The notes beneath the pieces were generated by a model that made no database searches, was not told the DNA's origin, and saw only the letters and a list, made by a program, of their open reading frames with translations. A DNA stretch of 64,000 nt from CAWARU01 sp963805795 (lineage in GTDB: Bacteria; Pseudomonadota; Gammaproteobacteria; UBA6186; Azoamicaceae). The translations under genes and the position numbers were made by a program. The stretch is taken from positions 124,001 to 188,000 of the forward strand of contig CAWDVG010000004.1 in NCBI GenBank assembly GCA_963805795.1. The letters run 5' to 3'. Positions within the stretch are counted from its first letter, which is position 1. Every line of letters begins with the position of its first letter. This document shows, piece after piece, positions 27,517 to 37,297 of the stretch.

Positions 27517-29333
27517 TTATCTACTGTTATCCCTCGAAGCCTTTTTACGATCATGTTCCTTCAAGAATTTTTTCCGCAATCGAATATTTTTCGGCGTAAT
27601 TTCTACCAACTCATCATCTTCAATAAATTCTAAAGCATGTTCAAGGGTTAATTTAATGGGTGGTGTTAAAATAATATTTTCATCAGTACCGGCAGCACGA
27701 ATATTGGTTAATTGTTTTTCTTTGGTCACATTAACCACTAAATCATTATCACGTGTATGGATACCAACAATCATACCTTCGTATACTTCGGTTTGTGGCC
27801 CAATAAACAATCGACCCCGTGGTTGTAAATTAAATAAAGAATAACCGCTGGCCTTGCCTGCAGCATTTGAAATTAATACACCCGCCGTTCTCTTGGCAAC
27901 TGGGTTTTTATCGCAGGACCATAATGTTCAAATACATGTGTCATAACCCCGGAACCTGAAGTTAAGGTTAAAAATTCGGTATGAAAACCAATTAAGCCCC
28001 GCGAAGGAACTAAATATTCTAAACGCACCCGCCCTTTACCATCTGGCACCATATCCAGAAGACGGCCTCGTCGTTCACCTAATTGTTCCATAATGGCGCC
28101 TTGATGTGTTTCTTCAAGATCCACAACCAAATGTTCATAGGGTTCTTCAACTACACCATCGACTTCATGAAAAATAACTTCGGGTCGTGAAACGGACAAT
28201 TCATACCCTTCACGCCGCATGGTTTCAATTAAAATGCCTAAATGCAATTCACCTCGGCCAGACACTTTGAATTTATCAGCATCGGCTGTTTCTTCTACTC
28301 TTAATGCAATATTATGAATGGTCTCTTGCATTAAACGATCACGAATTTGCCGGCTGGTAACATATTTACCTTCTTTTCCTGCAAACGGAGAATCATTCAC
28401 TTGAAATACCATGCTAATGGTAGGTTCATCGACACTTAAAGGAGGTAACATGTCTGGAGTATCTTTTGCACAAATCGTATCGGAAATGGTTAAATCTTCA
28501 ATGCCCGTTACTGCAACAATATCACCCGCTAAGGCTTCATCAATTTGTTTTCGTTCTAGACCCATGAATCCCAAAACTTGCAAAACCCGACCGAAACGAA
28601 CTTTGCCTTCACGATCAACAATAGAGACATGTGTATTAGTTTTAATGCGTCCTCGAGTAATACGTCCAATCCCAATAACACCTACATAGCTTGAATAATC
28701 CAAGGAACTGATTTGCATTTGCAAAGTCCCATCTTCCTTGGCCGGAGGTGGAGACACTTTCTCAACAATGGTTTCTAGAAGAGGGGTCATATCCTGGCTT
28801 TCTTTTGCCATATCTAAAGTGGCATATCCTAATAAAGCGGAAGCATACACAATTGGAAAATCGAGTTGAGCTTCAGTTGCCCCTAGACGATCAAAGAGAT
28901 CAAATACTTGATCAACAACCCAATCAGGCCTTGCCCCCGGCCTATCAATTTTATTGATCACGACAATAGGATGCAGACCCTGCTTAAAGGCTTTTTGGGT
29001 CACAAAACGAGTTTGAGGCATCGGGCCATCGACTGCATCCACCAAAAGAAGTACGGAATCCACCATAGATAAAATACGTTCTACTTCTCCACCAAAATCA
29101 GCATGTCCGGGAGTATCCACGATATTGATACGATAACCATTCCATTCAATAGCTGTATTTTTAGCTAGTATTGTTATTCCTCTTTCTCTTTCCAATTCAT
29201 TCGAGTCCATGACTCGTTCGACTTGGGTACCACGGTCCCCTAATGTGCCTGTTTGACGTAATAATTTATCCACTAAGGTGGTTTTTCCATGGTCGACATG
29301 GGCGATAATGGCTATGTTGCGTAATTTTTCCAT
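27517..29333 (-). pseudogene. typA: Translational GTPase TypA/BipA, single frameshift
   Basis: The long frame (29333-27873) has the complete GTPase domain (AHVDHGKTTLVDKLL, DTPGHADFGGEVER, NKIDRPGARP), domain II and the EF-G-like domains to FEHYGPAIK. A second frame continues with VLISNAAGKASGYSLFNLQ and the C-terminal domain to 27517. The shift is at a run of five Ts, 27905-27909 (A5 on the coding strand): six would restore AIKNPVAKRTAGVLIS. Joined length is about 605 residues, normal for TypA. TypA is a ribosome-binding GTPase needed for growth under stress and cold. Only this one defect is visible. Confidence 0.9.
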
Positions 29334-29508
29334 AAGATTTGTAGGGCTCCAACTGACATAATATCAACGATGAATTTAGAGTTAGATACTAAGATAGAAC
29401 GCTATAAAAATCAAGTGAAGTTTTTCAATGTCCGGCCGATATCCCAGTAAGCATAGAAAGTTATAGCTACCACCACCCAAAACAAGACAATTAGGGGGCA
29501 AATACATC

Positions 29509-30441
29509 ATGACAGCAAATGTAGAACAACTCAATGTGGAACAATTGTTATTGGAATTGGAACAAAGAACCGAAATATTAAATAAAGAAATCAAATTCCG
29601 ACAACAAGCTGAATTTTTAGCGCATCAACATATGGAAATTCTAGAATCTAAAAACAAAGAAATACGCTTATTTGCCAATATGGCTGCCCACGAATTACAA
29701 AAACCTTTACAATCCATGGAGCAGGGATTACATATACTGAAAAGCCATCCCTATTTTCAGGACACCCTCAATGAAACAGTCGATAAATCCTTAAAGATAG
29801 CTTTAGAAAAGGCAGAAACAGCTGCTGATAAAGACCAAACGCAAAAAACCGCAAACGATAATAATATTAGCCAGTCCATTGGGCTGCTAGAAAACTCCGT
29901 GGATCGCTTAAGAACACTCATTAACGGCTACTTAGAGTATGCTTTCATTCAAGTAGATGCTGCTTCGTTTGAACTGGTAGCTATCAATTCCCTATTAGAA
30001 GAAGCATTGCAAAATATTGCCGAGGACATTCAAAAACATAATGCAAAAATTAGCTATAACAAGGAACATTTTTCAAAATGTCCGAATTTATTGGGGAACG
30101 TGCAGTTACTCTGCTCAGTATTTCAAGAATTAATTACCAATTCAATACATTATTGCGAGAAGGGTCAAGCCGAGATAGACATTTCTGTAGAGACCCAACC
30201 GGGCATTTGCTTGCTTTCTATTAAAGATAATGGAAAAGGTATCCATCCGAAATTTTTTGAACAAATATTTTGGGTTATTAAGCCCGACCAGGACTCTGGG
30301 GGCTACAAAAGAAATAGCATTGGATTATCTATTAGCAAAAAAATCATTGAGCACCATGGCGGAAAAATCTGGGTAAGCTCAAATATTGAAGGAGGCGGTT
30401 CAACCTTTTATATTAGTTTACCTATCCCAGCACAACATTAA
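29509..30441 (+). CDS. Soluble orphan histidine kinase
   Basis: 310 residues, no membrane helix and no sensory domain other than an N-terminal coiled coil (1-60). The H-box has His61 in AAHELQKPLQ, a phytochrome-kinase-like variant. The ATPase domain shows the N-box (QELITNSIHY), G1 (IKDNGKGI), F-box-like FFEQIF and G2 (SIGLSISKKIIEHHGG). AGGGGG lies upstream of the ATG. No response regulator lies nearby, so it is an orphan. An Ala/Asp/Lys-rich loop (about residues 100-120) interrupts the dimerisation domain. Confidence 0.9.
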   Translation: MTANVEQLNVEQLLLELEQRTEILNKEIKFRQQAEFLAHQHMEILESKNKEIRLFANMAAHELQKPLQSMEQGLHILKSHPYFQDTLNETVDKSLKIALEKAETAADKDQTQKTANDNNISQSIGLLENSVDRLRTLINGYLEYAFIQVDAASFELVAINSLLEEALQNIAEDIQKHNAKISYNKEHFSKCPNLLGNVQLLCSVFQELITNSIHYCEKGQAEIDISVETQPGICLLSIKDNGKGIHPKFFEQIFWVIKPDQDSGGYKRNSIGLSISKKIIEHHGGKIWVSSNIEGGGSTFYISLPIPAQH

Positions 30442-30670
30442 GAAATATTAGGTAAATAAGATCCTAAAAGTCCAGAGCAATGTTACCATTATAGCTATTG
30501 TTCTTCCGCTTTGTCTGTTCTTTCCCAATTTCTGTTTTTTTAGTTGTCTTTTTCGATTGTCTTTCCTGACCATACCGCTATCTAATATATACACTATAAT
30601 TAATAATAAGATTTAAAGGTTCACGTCAAAAAATAGGGTTTATCTGCACGTTTATCTGAGGTGAAAGCTT

Positions 30671-31285
30671 ATGGACACTATTATTCTTCAACCAACTCCT
30701 ACTGCTGAATGGCATGCTTTAATTGAAGAGGCAAAACTTCGAAATGCTTATTCGATTACTGACGAAATTGAAAGCTATCTCGTATTTCTGTTGATGCGAT
30801 TTTGTAATAAACCGGAACTTGCACAGTGCATTCTAGCAACTGATTTTTTAAAAAGTTTTGAACAACAGAAAATGGAACGTTTAGCCTCACTAAGAATGGT
30901 TGGAGATACTTGCTTACTATTTGCGGGTCTATTTCCTGGACGAGCACAAAAGCGCAGAGTAAGAATTAGCTACTTCGTGAAATTAGGACAAATGGCATAT
31001 TCTACCTTAGCAGAAGCAAGAAATTCTAAACTAGGAGATCTTTATGCCGATCTAGCAGAACAATTTGTGATATTAATGGATATCATGCATTGTATGCGAG
31101 AGCTAAACGAAAATAATGCTGCCATTGATTTTCTACAAGCAGAAGAGCTTTGGAACGATACGAAAAGCTTACATGCTTTAAATACTTTGAGAAAAGCTAC
31201 TCAAGGGTTTATGGCAAGTAATGTATTACTTTTTCCTCATTCTAACACTGATCCTAATCCTAATAACTCTTCCACAAAACATTGA
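30671..31285 (+). CDS. Unknown 204-aa helical protein
   Basis: Not recognised with certainty. The protein is all-helical: an N-terminal EWHALIEEAK segment, a conserved-looking middle (RLASLRMVGDTCLLFAGLFP, then VSYF-like ISYFVKLGQMAYSTLAE), and a short Pro/Asn/Ser tail. No signal peptide or clear membrane helix. AGGTGAAAG precedes the ATG. The last ~45 codons are duplicated as a fragment at 32580-32747 on the other side of nagZ. The gene itself looks intact. Confidence 0.8.
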   Translation: MDTIILQPTPTAEWHALIEEAKLRNAYSITDEIESYLVFLLMRFCNKPELAQCILATDFLKSFEQQKMERLASLRMVGDTCLLFAGLFPGRAQKRRVRISYFVKLGQMAYSTLAEARNSKLGDLYADLAEQFVILMDIMHCMRELNENNAAIDFLQAEELWNDTKSLHALNTLRKATQGFMASNVLLFPHSNTDPNPNNSSTKH

Positions 31286-31338
31286 AACTGCAATTCGATA
31301 GTAAGACCGGATAATAAATCAGTGAGGACCATTGGCTT

Positions 31339-32358
31339 CTAGTTTAACGTTTGTACTAATGCCCGTTGCTTTGTAACTGCATCTAACGCCGGTCCTTTTT
31401 GATGGGTAATCATTAAGAAATCGCAACCAGCATTTTGGGCAGCAACCAAACGCTCTAAAGAGCCACCAAGATTTGCACCTTCCATGGATAGACAATCACT
31501 CATTACAACACCGTTAAAACCCCAAGTTCGTAGTATTCCTTGGATCCATTTTACAGAAAACCCAGCTGGATTGATTGCATCTACTGCAGGGTAGATAACA
31601 TGTGCAGGCATCACTGCAGCCAACCTTTGCTTAATGACCATGGTTTTAAAAGGCAACAAATCATCTTGTAATTGTACTAAGTTTCGATCATCAACCGGTT
31701 TATGAGTATGAGAATCTGCTTTACAAGTCCCATGACCTGGGAAATGTTTTGCCGTTGCGGGCATCCCTGCACTATTCATACCTTTAATAAAGTTTTCAGC
31801 AATTTCGGCAACAATTTTTGGATCTGAATGATAAGCTCGATCAAGTTTACCAATCACATTGCTCTCACCATCTAAATCTAAAACGGGTGCCAGGCTAAGA
31901 TCGACTCCACACTCTAAAAGTTCACTTGCCATAATATAGCCTTGCTCAAAAGCAAACTTTAGACCCTTTTCTCGATTTTCCATGTATCGTTTGCCGAATT
32001 CTCTTGCACTCGGCAATTTAGTAAAGCCCTGTTCAAAACGCCAAACCTTACCTCCCTCATGGTCGACCATGATTAGAATTTTAGGATTAATTGTGCGAAT
32101 TTCTTTCACAAGCGCTTTCAATGCTTGTTTAGGTGCTGCATTATTTTTATCCCAATTTTCTCGATATAATACCAAACCACCAACTTGTGGGTGTGCAAGT
32201 AATTTACGTTCTTTATCCGAAATTTGGGTGCCTTGCAGGCTAACAATAACAGAACCGGGCGCGATTGAACCATCTAAACTACTTTTGGTGTTTCCTAATT
32301 CAGTAGTAGTGGAAACAACAGTAGCCTTAGTAGTATTGAAAGGATTTGGTGAACTCAC
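31339..32358 (-). CDS. nagZ: Beta-N-acetylhexosaminidase (GH3)
   Basis: 339 residues from a GTG at 32358 with GGAG eight bases upstream. GH3 motifs: VDHEGGKVWRF, the signature KHFPGHGTCKADSHTH with the His/Asp acid-base pair, and the nucleophile Asp in MSDCLSMEG. It cleaves GlcNAc from anhydromuropeptides in the cytoplasm during murein recycling. An N-terminal Thr/Ser-rich stretch of about 30 residues is not part of the family domain. Convergent with the unknown gene at 30671. Confidence 0.93.
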   Translation of the reverse strand: MSSPNPFNTTKATVVSTTTELGNTKSSLDGSIAPGSVIVSLQGTQISDKERKLLAHPQVGGLVLYRENWDKNNAAPKQALKALVKEIRTINPKILIMVDHEGGKVWRFEQGFTKLPSAREFGKRYMENREKGLKFAFEQGYIMASELLECGVDLSLAPVLDLDGESNVIGKLDRAYHSDPKIVAEIAENFIKGMNSAGMPATAKHFPGHGTCKADSHTHKPVDDRNLVQLQDDLLPFKTMVIKQRLAAVMPAHVIYPAVDAINPAGFSVKWIQGILRTWGFNGVVMSDCLSMEGANLGGSLERLVAAQNAGCDFLMITHQKGPALDAVTKQRALVQTLN

Positions 32359-32579
32359 TATAGATCTCCTCTCTAACAGTATATTGTTGAAAATTTACAG
32401 TAATATCAGTCGAATGAAAATAATACCTGCATATGAAATAAACTTTTAAACTGAGTAATGACATTATCACAAAGATCTATAGAAAGCTATACTATTGACT
32501 ATTAAATAATAGGTAGAACTATTCTTTTTGAACATATTATCTATGTAATTTAAGTAAATAGGGATCAGACCCCAACATT

Positions 32580-32747
32580 CGAGCAGAAGAACTTTGGAGT
32601 GATACTAGAAACTTACATGCTCTAAATACTTTGAGAAAAGCTACTCAAAGGTTTATGGCACACAATGTATTACTTTTTCCTCATTCTAAGACAGATTCTA
32701 ATAATTCCCGTAAAAAAATTGAGAACGATCGTTCGATAGGTGTATGA
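32580..32747 (+). pseudogene. Duplicated 3' fragment of the 30671 gene
   Basis: 56 codons in frame to a TGA at 32745, without a start. The first ~40 codons are near-identical to the C-terminal part of the 204-aa gene (AEELWSDTRNLHALNTLRK here, AEELWNDTKSLHALNTLRK there), DNA similarity beginning at 32583 versus 31139. The end diverges to Lys/Asn-rich codons. The left border is marked by GGGATCAGACCCC (about 32561-32573), an imperfect palindrome. Apart from this, 32359-32767 holds only A+T-rich spacer. Confidence 0.85.
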
Positions 32748-32767
32748 GAATGTGTAGATTCACACAG

Positions 32768-33430
32768 CTAGGTGAGGTCTAATAAACGACTTATAAAACA
32801 TTGAGGATACAATCCTAAAAAAGGAGCTTTGATTTTCCTTTTTAAAAATTCTATATTTTCTTCCATACACAACATATTTTCATCAATCCTACATCCCAGC
32901 CATCCTGCTAATTCTAAACCTGAATTTTGAATGGCATCATAGGTTAATAAGCTTTGATTTAAACATCCCAGTTTCAGGCCCACCACTAAAATAACGGGGA
33001 AACCCAATGCGACGGCCAAATCAGCAAAGGTTTCTTTTGCATTGAGAGGGACCTTAAAACCCCCAGCGCCTTCTATAATGATATAATCTACGGCGCTGTT
33101 TAAAACTCTCCCACACGCATTCAAAACATCATTTACAGTTAATTCTATTCCCTGCTTATTGGCTGCAATGTGAGGAGCGATAGGAGGAATGAAGGCATAG
33201 GGGTTTACCCATTCATAAGGCAATTTTAAAGTTGCCGCTGCCTGCAATAATAATCCATCTTCATTCTGAATACCTTCGGTTTTGAGTTCAGATCCAGAGG
33301 CAATGGGTTTAAGCGCTGCAGTGCTATATCCTCTGGCTTTTAAGGCTGCAAGTAAATAACAAGCAAAAGTCGTTTTACCAACCCCTGTATCTGTTCCTGC
33401 AATGAAAAAACCTTTGGATGTTTTTGACAT
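32768..33430 (-). CDS. bioD: Dethiobiotin synthetase
   Basis: 220 residues from the ATG at 33430. Walker A GTDTGVGKTTFA at the N-terminus, the substrate Lys in LKPIASGSE and IIEGAGGFKVPL are typical. It forms the ureido ring of dethiobiotin from DAPA, CO2 and ATP. Third gene of bioB-bioF-bioD; 51 bases separate it from bioF. Confidence 0.93.
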   Translation of the reverse strand: MSKTSKGFFIAGTDTGVGKTTFACYLLAALKARGYSTAALKPIASGSELKTEGIQNEDGLLLQAAATLKLPYEWVNPYAFIPPIAPHIAANKQGIELTVNDVLNACGRVLNSAVDYIIIEGAGGFKVPLNAKETFADLAVALGFPVILVVGLKLGCLNQSLLTYDAIQNSGLELAGWLGCRIDENMLCMEENIEFLKRKIKAPFLGLYPQCFISRLLDLT

Positions 33431-33481
33431 ATTGATTCTCTTCACGACCAACCCTATTCTTCAAGCATGAGATAAATTTTG

Positions 33482-34678
33482 CTATTGTTGAGATAAATAT
33501 CCCTGTCGTTTTGCTTCATCTAAAACTTGTAAAAGATGTTCAACCTGGCTTTCAGTATGTAATGCAGAAAAAGTAATACGTAAACGATCTTGACCAAAAG
33601 CAACTGTGGGTGGACGTAAAGCACCCACCCAGATTCCTTTTGATTTTAAAAAATGATGGATGTGCAAGGTCCTTGTGGAATCGCCTATTAATATGATTTG
33701 CATGGGGGTCTTGGAAGGCATAATATTTATTCCCAGTTGTAATGCGGCTTTTCTAAACTGCATAATGCGTGCTGCTAATCTTTCCCGCCGCCAGTCTTCC
33801 TGCGTCATTAATTTTAAACTCACCCGCAAACTTTCTACGACGGCGGCTGGCAATGCTGTGCTATACATATAAGGACGTGCGAATTGAACAAGCGCTTCAA
33901 TAATATCTTCTGCTGCAGCGATAAATCCACCAAAACAACCGAAGGCCTTGCTGAAACTACCTGTTACCAGATAAACATCTTCTGCTCTCAATCCGTAATG
34001 CGCTATGGTTCCCCTACCTTGCGGCCCTAGTATTCCAAACGCATGGGCTTCATCCAATATTAATCGACTGTTGTGAGATTTAGCCTGTTCTATTAAAGCC
34101 GGTAATGGGTTAATATCCCCATCAACGCTATAAATGCCTTCAGCTATGATCCAATTATTTGCAGTACTCTGTAATGAATTTTTTTCCAATTTTTTCTGCA
34201 AACCTACTAAATCAAGATGAGGATAACGGCATAATGTTGCAGAACTTAATTGAATGGCATCTAATATGGAGGCATGATTATGCCGATCAGAAAAAACAAT
34301 ATCCTCTTTTCTAATAAAGCTGGTAATGGCCGCCAAATTTGCCATATAACCACTCGAAAATAATAGAGTTTTAGGAAAACCACTAAAATCTGCCAATGCT
34401 TCTTCCAAGTCTTGATGCGCTTTGGTGTAGCCACATAAGAGCGGTGAAGAAACACTGCCTGCACCATATCTATTCACTGCTGTTTGGTAAGCCAGAATGA
34501 CCTGCGGATGCTGAGTTAGACCCAAATAATCATTGCTGGCAAATGAAAGATAAGCTTTACCATCGATAATGATAGAAACACCTTGAATGGCTTCCACAGC
34601 AACTCGTTTTCGATGCAAGGCAGAGGCTTGACGCTGATAAAGCGCTTCAATTTGCTTTAATGGCTTAATGGACTGCAT
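33482..34678 (-). CDS. bioF: 8-amino-7-oxononanoate synthase
   Basis: 398 residues. PLP-dependent alpha-oxoamine synthase with the Gly-rich NDYLGL, His in RHNHAS, DEAHAFG and the PLP Lys in GSFSKAFGCFGG. It condenses pimeloyl-ACP with alanine. Its start overlaps the end of bioB by 22 bases, so the two are translationally linked. Confidence 0.95.
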   Translation of the reverse strand: MQSIKPLKQIEALYQRQASALHRKRVAVEAIQGVSIIIDGKAYLSFASNDYLGLTQHPQVILAYQTAVNRYGAGSVSSPLLCGYTKAHQDLEEALADFSGFPKTLLFSSGYMANLAAITSFIRKEDIVFSDRHNHASILDAIQLSSATLCRYPHLDLVGLQKKLEKNSLQSTANNWIIAEGIYSVDGDINPLPALIEQAKSHNSRLILDEAHAFGILGPQGRGTIAHYGLRAEDVYLVTGSFSKAFGCFGGFIAAAEDIIEALVQFARPYMYSTALPAAVVESLRVSLKLMTQEDWRRERLAARIMQFRKAALQLGINIMPSKTPMQIILIGDSTRTLHIHHFLKSKGIWVGALRPPTVAFGQDRLRITFSALHTESQVEHLLQVLDEAKRQGYLSQQ

Positions 34679-35610
34679 TCAATCCCCAAGCGTTCAAATA
34701 AACGCATATCTTTTTTAGTTTCCGGATTTTTAGCAGTTAATAATTTATCTCCCACAAAAATAGAATTGGCCCCCGCCATAAAACAAAGCGCCTGGCATTC
34801 ATCGGTGAGGAGTTCCCTCCCTGCAGCCAGTCTTAACATAGCTGTTGGCATTAAAATTCTAACAATGGCAACACAACGTACAAATTCGAAAGAATCCAGA
34901 GGTTCTACATGCTCTAGAGGAGAACCTTTTATACGCATAAAATAATTCATTGGCACACTTTCGGGATGACTAGGAAGATTTGCTAATTGTCTTAGAAATT
35001 CTATTCGATCCTCTCGACTCTCTCCCATTCCTATAATTCCACCACAACAGACATGGATACCTGCTTTTCTAAGATGCGATAAAGTGTTAAGCCTATCTTC
35101 AAAATTTCTTGTGCTGATGATTTTTTTATAATATTCTGGTGAAGTATCGATATTATGATTATAAAAATTTAGACCGGCCATCTTTAATTGTGCTGTCTTT
35201 TCTTCCGTTAACATCCCTAAGGTCACACAAGTTTCTAAGCCTTCTGCTTTCACGGCTTTTATCATCTCAATAATTTTCTCAAAAGATTTTTCAGGTGGAC
35301 TCCTCCAAGCTGCACCCATACAAAAGCGGCTAGCTCCTTGCTTTTTAGCTTGTTGGCAGGCTTTGATGACTTCAGATAAGTCCATCAATTTTTCGGGTTT
35401 AAGTTCAGTATTATAATGACCACTTTGTGGGCAATACGCACAGTCTTCCGGGCAAGCACCGGTTTTGATACTCAATAAAGCACAGAGTTGTAACTGATTT
35501 GGCTTAAAATTTTTTCGATGAATGCGCTGCGCTCGATAAACAATCTCCAGAAGTGGCAGCTCGAATAACTTTCTAATTGTTTTAATCGTCCAAGTTTTCC
35601 TCTTAGCCAT
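34657..35610 (-). CDS. bioB: Biotin synthase
   Basis: 317 residues. Radical-SAM Cys motif CPEDCAYCPQSG, then the conserved GAAWR and YNHNIDTS segments and the Arg that binds the 2Fe-2S cluster (TAMLRLAAGRE). It inserts sulfur into dethiobiotin. First gene of the minus-strand bio operon, divergent from bioA across a 139-base control region. Confidence 0.96.
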   Translation of the reverse strand: MAKRKTWTIKTIRKLFELPLLEIVYRAQRIHRKNFKPNQLQLCALLSIKTGACPEDCAYCPQSGHYNTELKPEKLMDLSEVIKACQQAKKQGASRFCMGAAWRSPPEKSFEKIIEMIKAVKAEGLETCVTLGMLTEEKTAQLKMAGLNFYNHNIDTSPEYYKKIISTRNFEDRLNTLSHLRKAGIHVCCGGIIGMGESREDRIEFLRQLANLPSHPESVPMNYFMRIKGSPLEHVEPLDSFEFVRCVAIVRILMPTAMLRLAAGRELLTDECQALCFMAGANSIFVGDKLLTAKNPETKKDMRLFERLGIECSPLSH

Positions 35611-35687
35611 TCAAGCGCTTCTCCAATTCTCCAAAAATTGATCATCGAGTTATCCTGCCATGGCTATTAAAAGGGGTTGCATGACTA

Positions 35688-35720
35688 TTGTCAACTATTT
35701 ATTCTTGCTTAAGTCGACAT
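35688..35720. promoter_or_regulatory. BirA-type operator candidate between bioB and bioA
   Basis: TTGTCAAC and GTCGACAT form an inverted repeat (one G:A mismatch and imperfect outer base) separated by 17 bases. This is close to the TTGTAAACC-N15/16-GGTTTACAA form bound by E. coli BirA. It lies in the divergent bioB/bioA gap, the right place to control both. Whether this organism's BirA has a DNA-binding domain cannot be seen here. Confidence 0.4.
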
Positions 35721-35749
35721 TGATGTTTTATTTAAAGGTAATTGACTAA

Positions 35750-37099
35750 ATGAAAAAATTAATGCAAGTAAGAAATTTAATAGCAAGGGATCTAGCCCAT
35801 ATATGGCACCCCTGCTCACAAATGAAAGATTACGAACAATTTTTACCTTTAGTCATTACAGGAGCATCCGGGCCCTACATTGAAATTGCAGGCGGTCAAA
35901 AGCTCATTGATGCAAACTCCAGTTGGTGGTCTAAAGCTTTAGGACATAAACATCCTAGACTTCATGCTGCACTATTAAGACAATATGATTTTTATGAACA
36001 TGTGATATCGGCCAATACCTGTCAAATACCTCTTGTTGAACTATCCGAACGTCTAGTCAATTTAACCCAAACTCTGCAAAAAGTATTTTATGCGAGTGAT
36101 GGCAGTTCTGCCATTGAAATTGCCATTAAGATGAGTTTACATGCGAGACAAATTAATAATGAACCCAATCGAAACCGTTTTATCGCATTAGAAAACGCCT
36201 ATCATGGAGAAACGCTGATGGCATTGAGTGTGAGTGATGTTGGGCTTTATAAAAAACCATACCAATCTATTCTCACAGCCAGTGAGTTTCTTTCTCCTCT
36301 TCCCTACCTCAATTCCAAAGCAGACCCACTTTTTTATGATTGCGGTGATTATTGGCCATCTGTCGAAGCAAAATTACAGCAGCAAGCAGACACCCTTTCC
36401 GGCATATTATTTGAACCCTTGCTACAAGCTGCAGGTGGCATGCGACTCTATAGCATGGATTTTATTAGACGTTTGCAGGCATTTGCCAAAAGCCATAATA
36501 TCCATTTAATCGCTGATGAAATCATGACAGGCTTAGGACGTTGTGGTTACCCGTTGGCTTGTCAATACGCTGGAATTGAACCTGACTTTTTATGCCTTGG
36601 GAAAGCATTAACGGGAGGCGTACTACCTATGTCCGCGGTTCTCACCAGTCATGCAATCTATGATAATTTTTATGATGATTACGAAACACAAAAAGCTTTT
36701 TTGCATTCGCATACCTTTAGCGGCAATGCATTAGCAGCTGCCGTTGCATTAGAATGTTTAACTGTTTTAGAAGAAGAAAATATATATCAGAAAGCACAAG
36801 CCAATGAAGACTTGTTTTTACAGCTCATGCAAGAGGTCGCCGCAAAAACAGGACGGTTAAAAAATATTCGCCATATCGGCGCCATGGTCGCTGCCGATTT
36901 AATAATCGAACCAGAGCGAGAAAAAGAAAGATCACGCTGGGGCTATGCGGTATACCAGGAGGCAGTGCGCTTGGGTGCGCTGTTAAGACCTTTGGGAAAC
37001 ACGATTTATTGGACCCCGCCACTGAACACAGAAACTCGGGTTTTGCATGAATTAAAGGATATTACTATCCAAGCTATTCGAAATGTTTTTGTTGATTAG
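35750..37099 (+). CDS. bioA: Adenosylmethionine-8-amino-7-oxononanoate aminotransferase
   Basis: 449 residues. Class III aminotransferase with the BioA-specific IWHPCSQMKDYE start, SSWWSKALGH, the DEIMTGLGR PLP-contacting Asp and the PLP Lys in CLGKALTGG. Transfers the amino group of SAM to KAPA. AAAGGT precedes the ATG. Divergent from bioBFD. No bioC or bioH is present in the cluster. Confidence 0.95.
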   Translation: MKKLMQVRNLIARDLAHIWHPCSQMKDYEQFLPLVITGASGPYIEIAGGQKLIDANSSWWSKALGHKHPRLHAALLRQYDFYEHVISANTCQIPLVELSERLVNLTQTLQKVFYASDGSSAIEIAIKMSLHARQINNEPNRNRFIALENAYHGETLMALSVSDVGLYKKPYQSILTASEFLSPLPYLNSKADPLFYDCGDYWPSVEAKLQQQADTLSGILFEPLLQAAGGMRLYSMDFIRRLQAFAKSHNIHLIADEIMTGLGRCGYPLACQYAGIEPDFLCLGKALTGGVLPMSAVLTSHAIYDNFYDDYETQKAFLHSHTFSGNALAAAVALECLTVLEEENIYQKAQANEDLFLQLMQEVAAKTGRLKNIRHIGAMVAADLIIEPEREKERSRWGYAVYQEAVRLGALLRPLGNTIYWTPPLNTETRVLHELKDITIQAIRNVFVD

Positions 37100-37201
37100 C
37101 CAATATTGTCAAGCTCTAAACTTGCATTGCAGTCAATATTTGAGTTAATATTGTACGTTGTCTCCGATAATAAACCTTTGAGCTTTTTCATGGAGGAAGA
37201 T

Positions 37202-37297
37202 ATGCCTATCGCAAATATCAAAATACTAGATAAGAAAACCATGTCTGATTTTTTTCTTTCAAGTCAAACCATAACTCGTGATGGTATAGCCCCTTAG
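37202..37297 (+). CDS. Possible 31-aa peptide resembling a tautomerase N-terminus
   Basis: ATG at 37202 follows a strong GGAGG five bases upstream. The peptide starts MPIANIKILD, similar to the Pro-1 N-terminus of 4-oxalocrotonate tautomerases (MPI..IxIL), but the rest diverges and it stops after 31 codons, overlapping the 3' end of the desaturase gene on the other strand. Probably a truncated remnant; it could be a small expressed peptide. Confidence 0.3.
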   Translation: MPIANIKILDKKTMSDFFLSSQTITRDGIAP

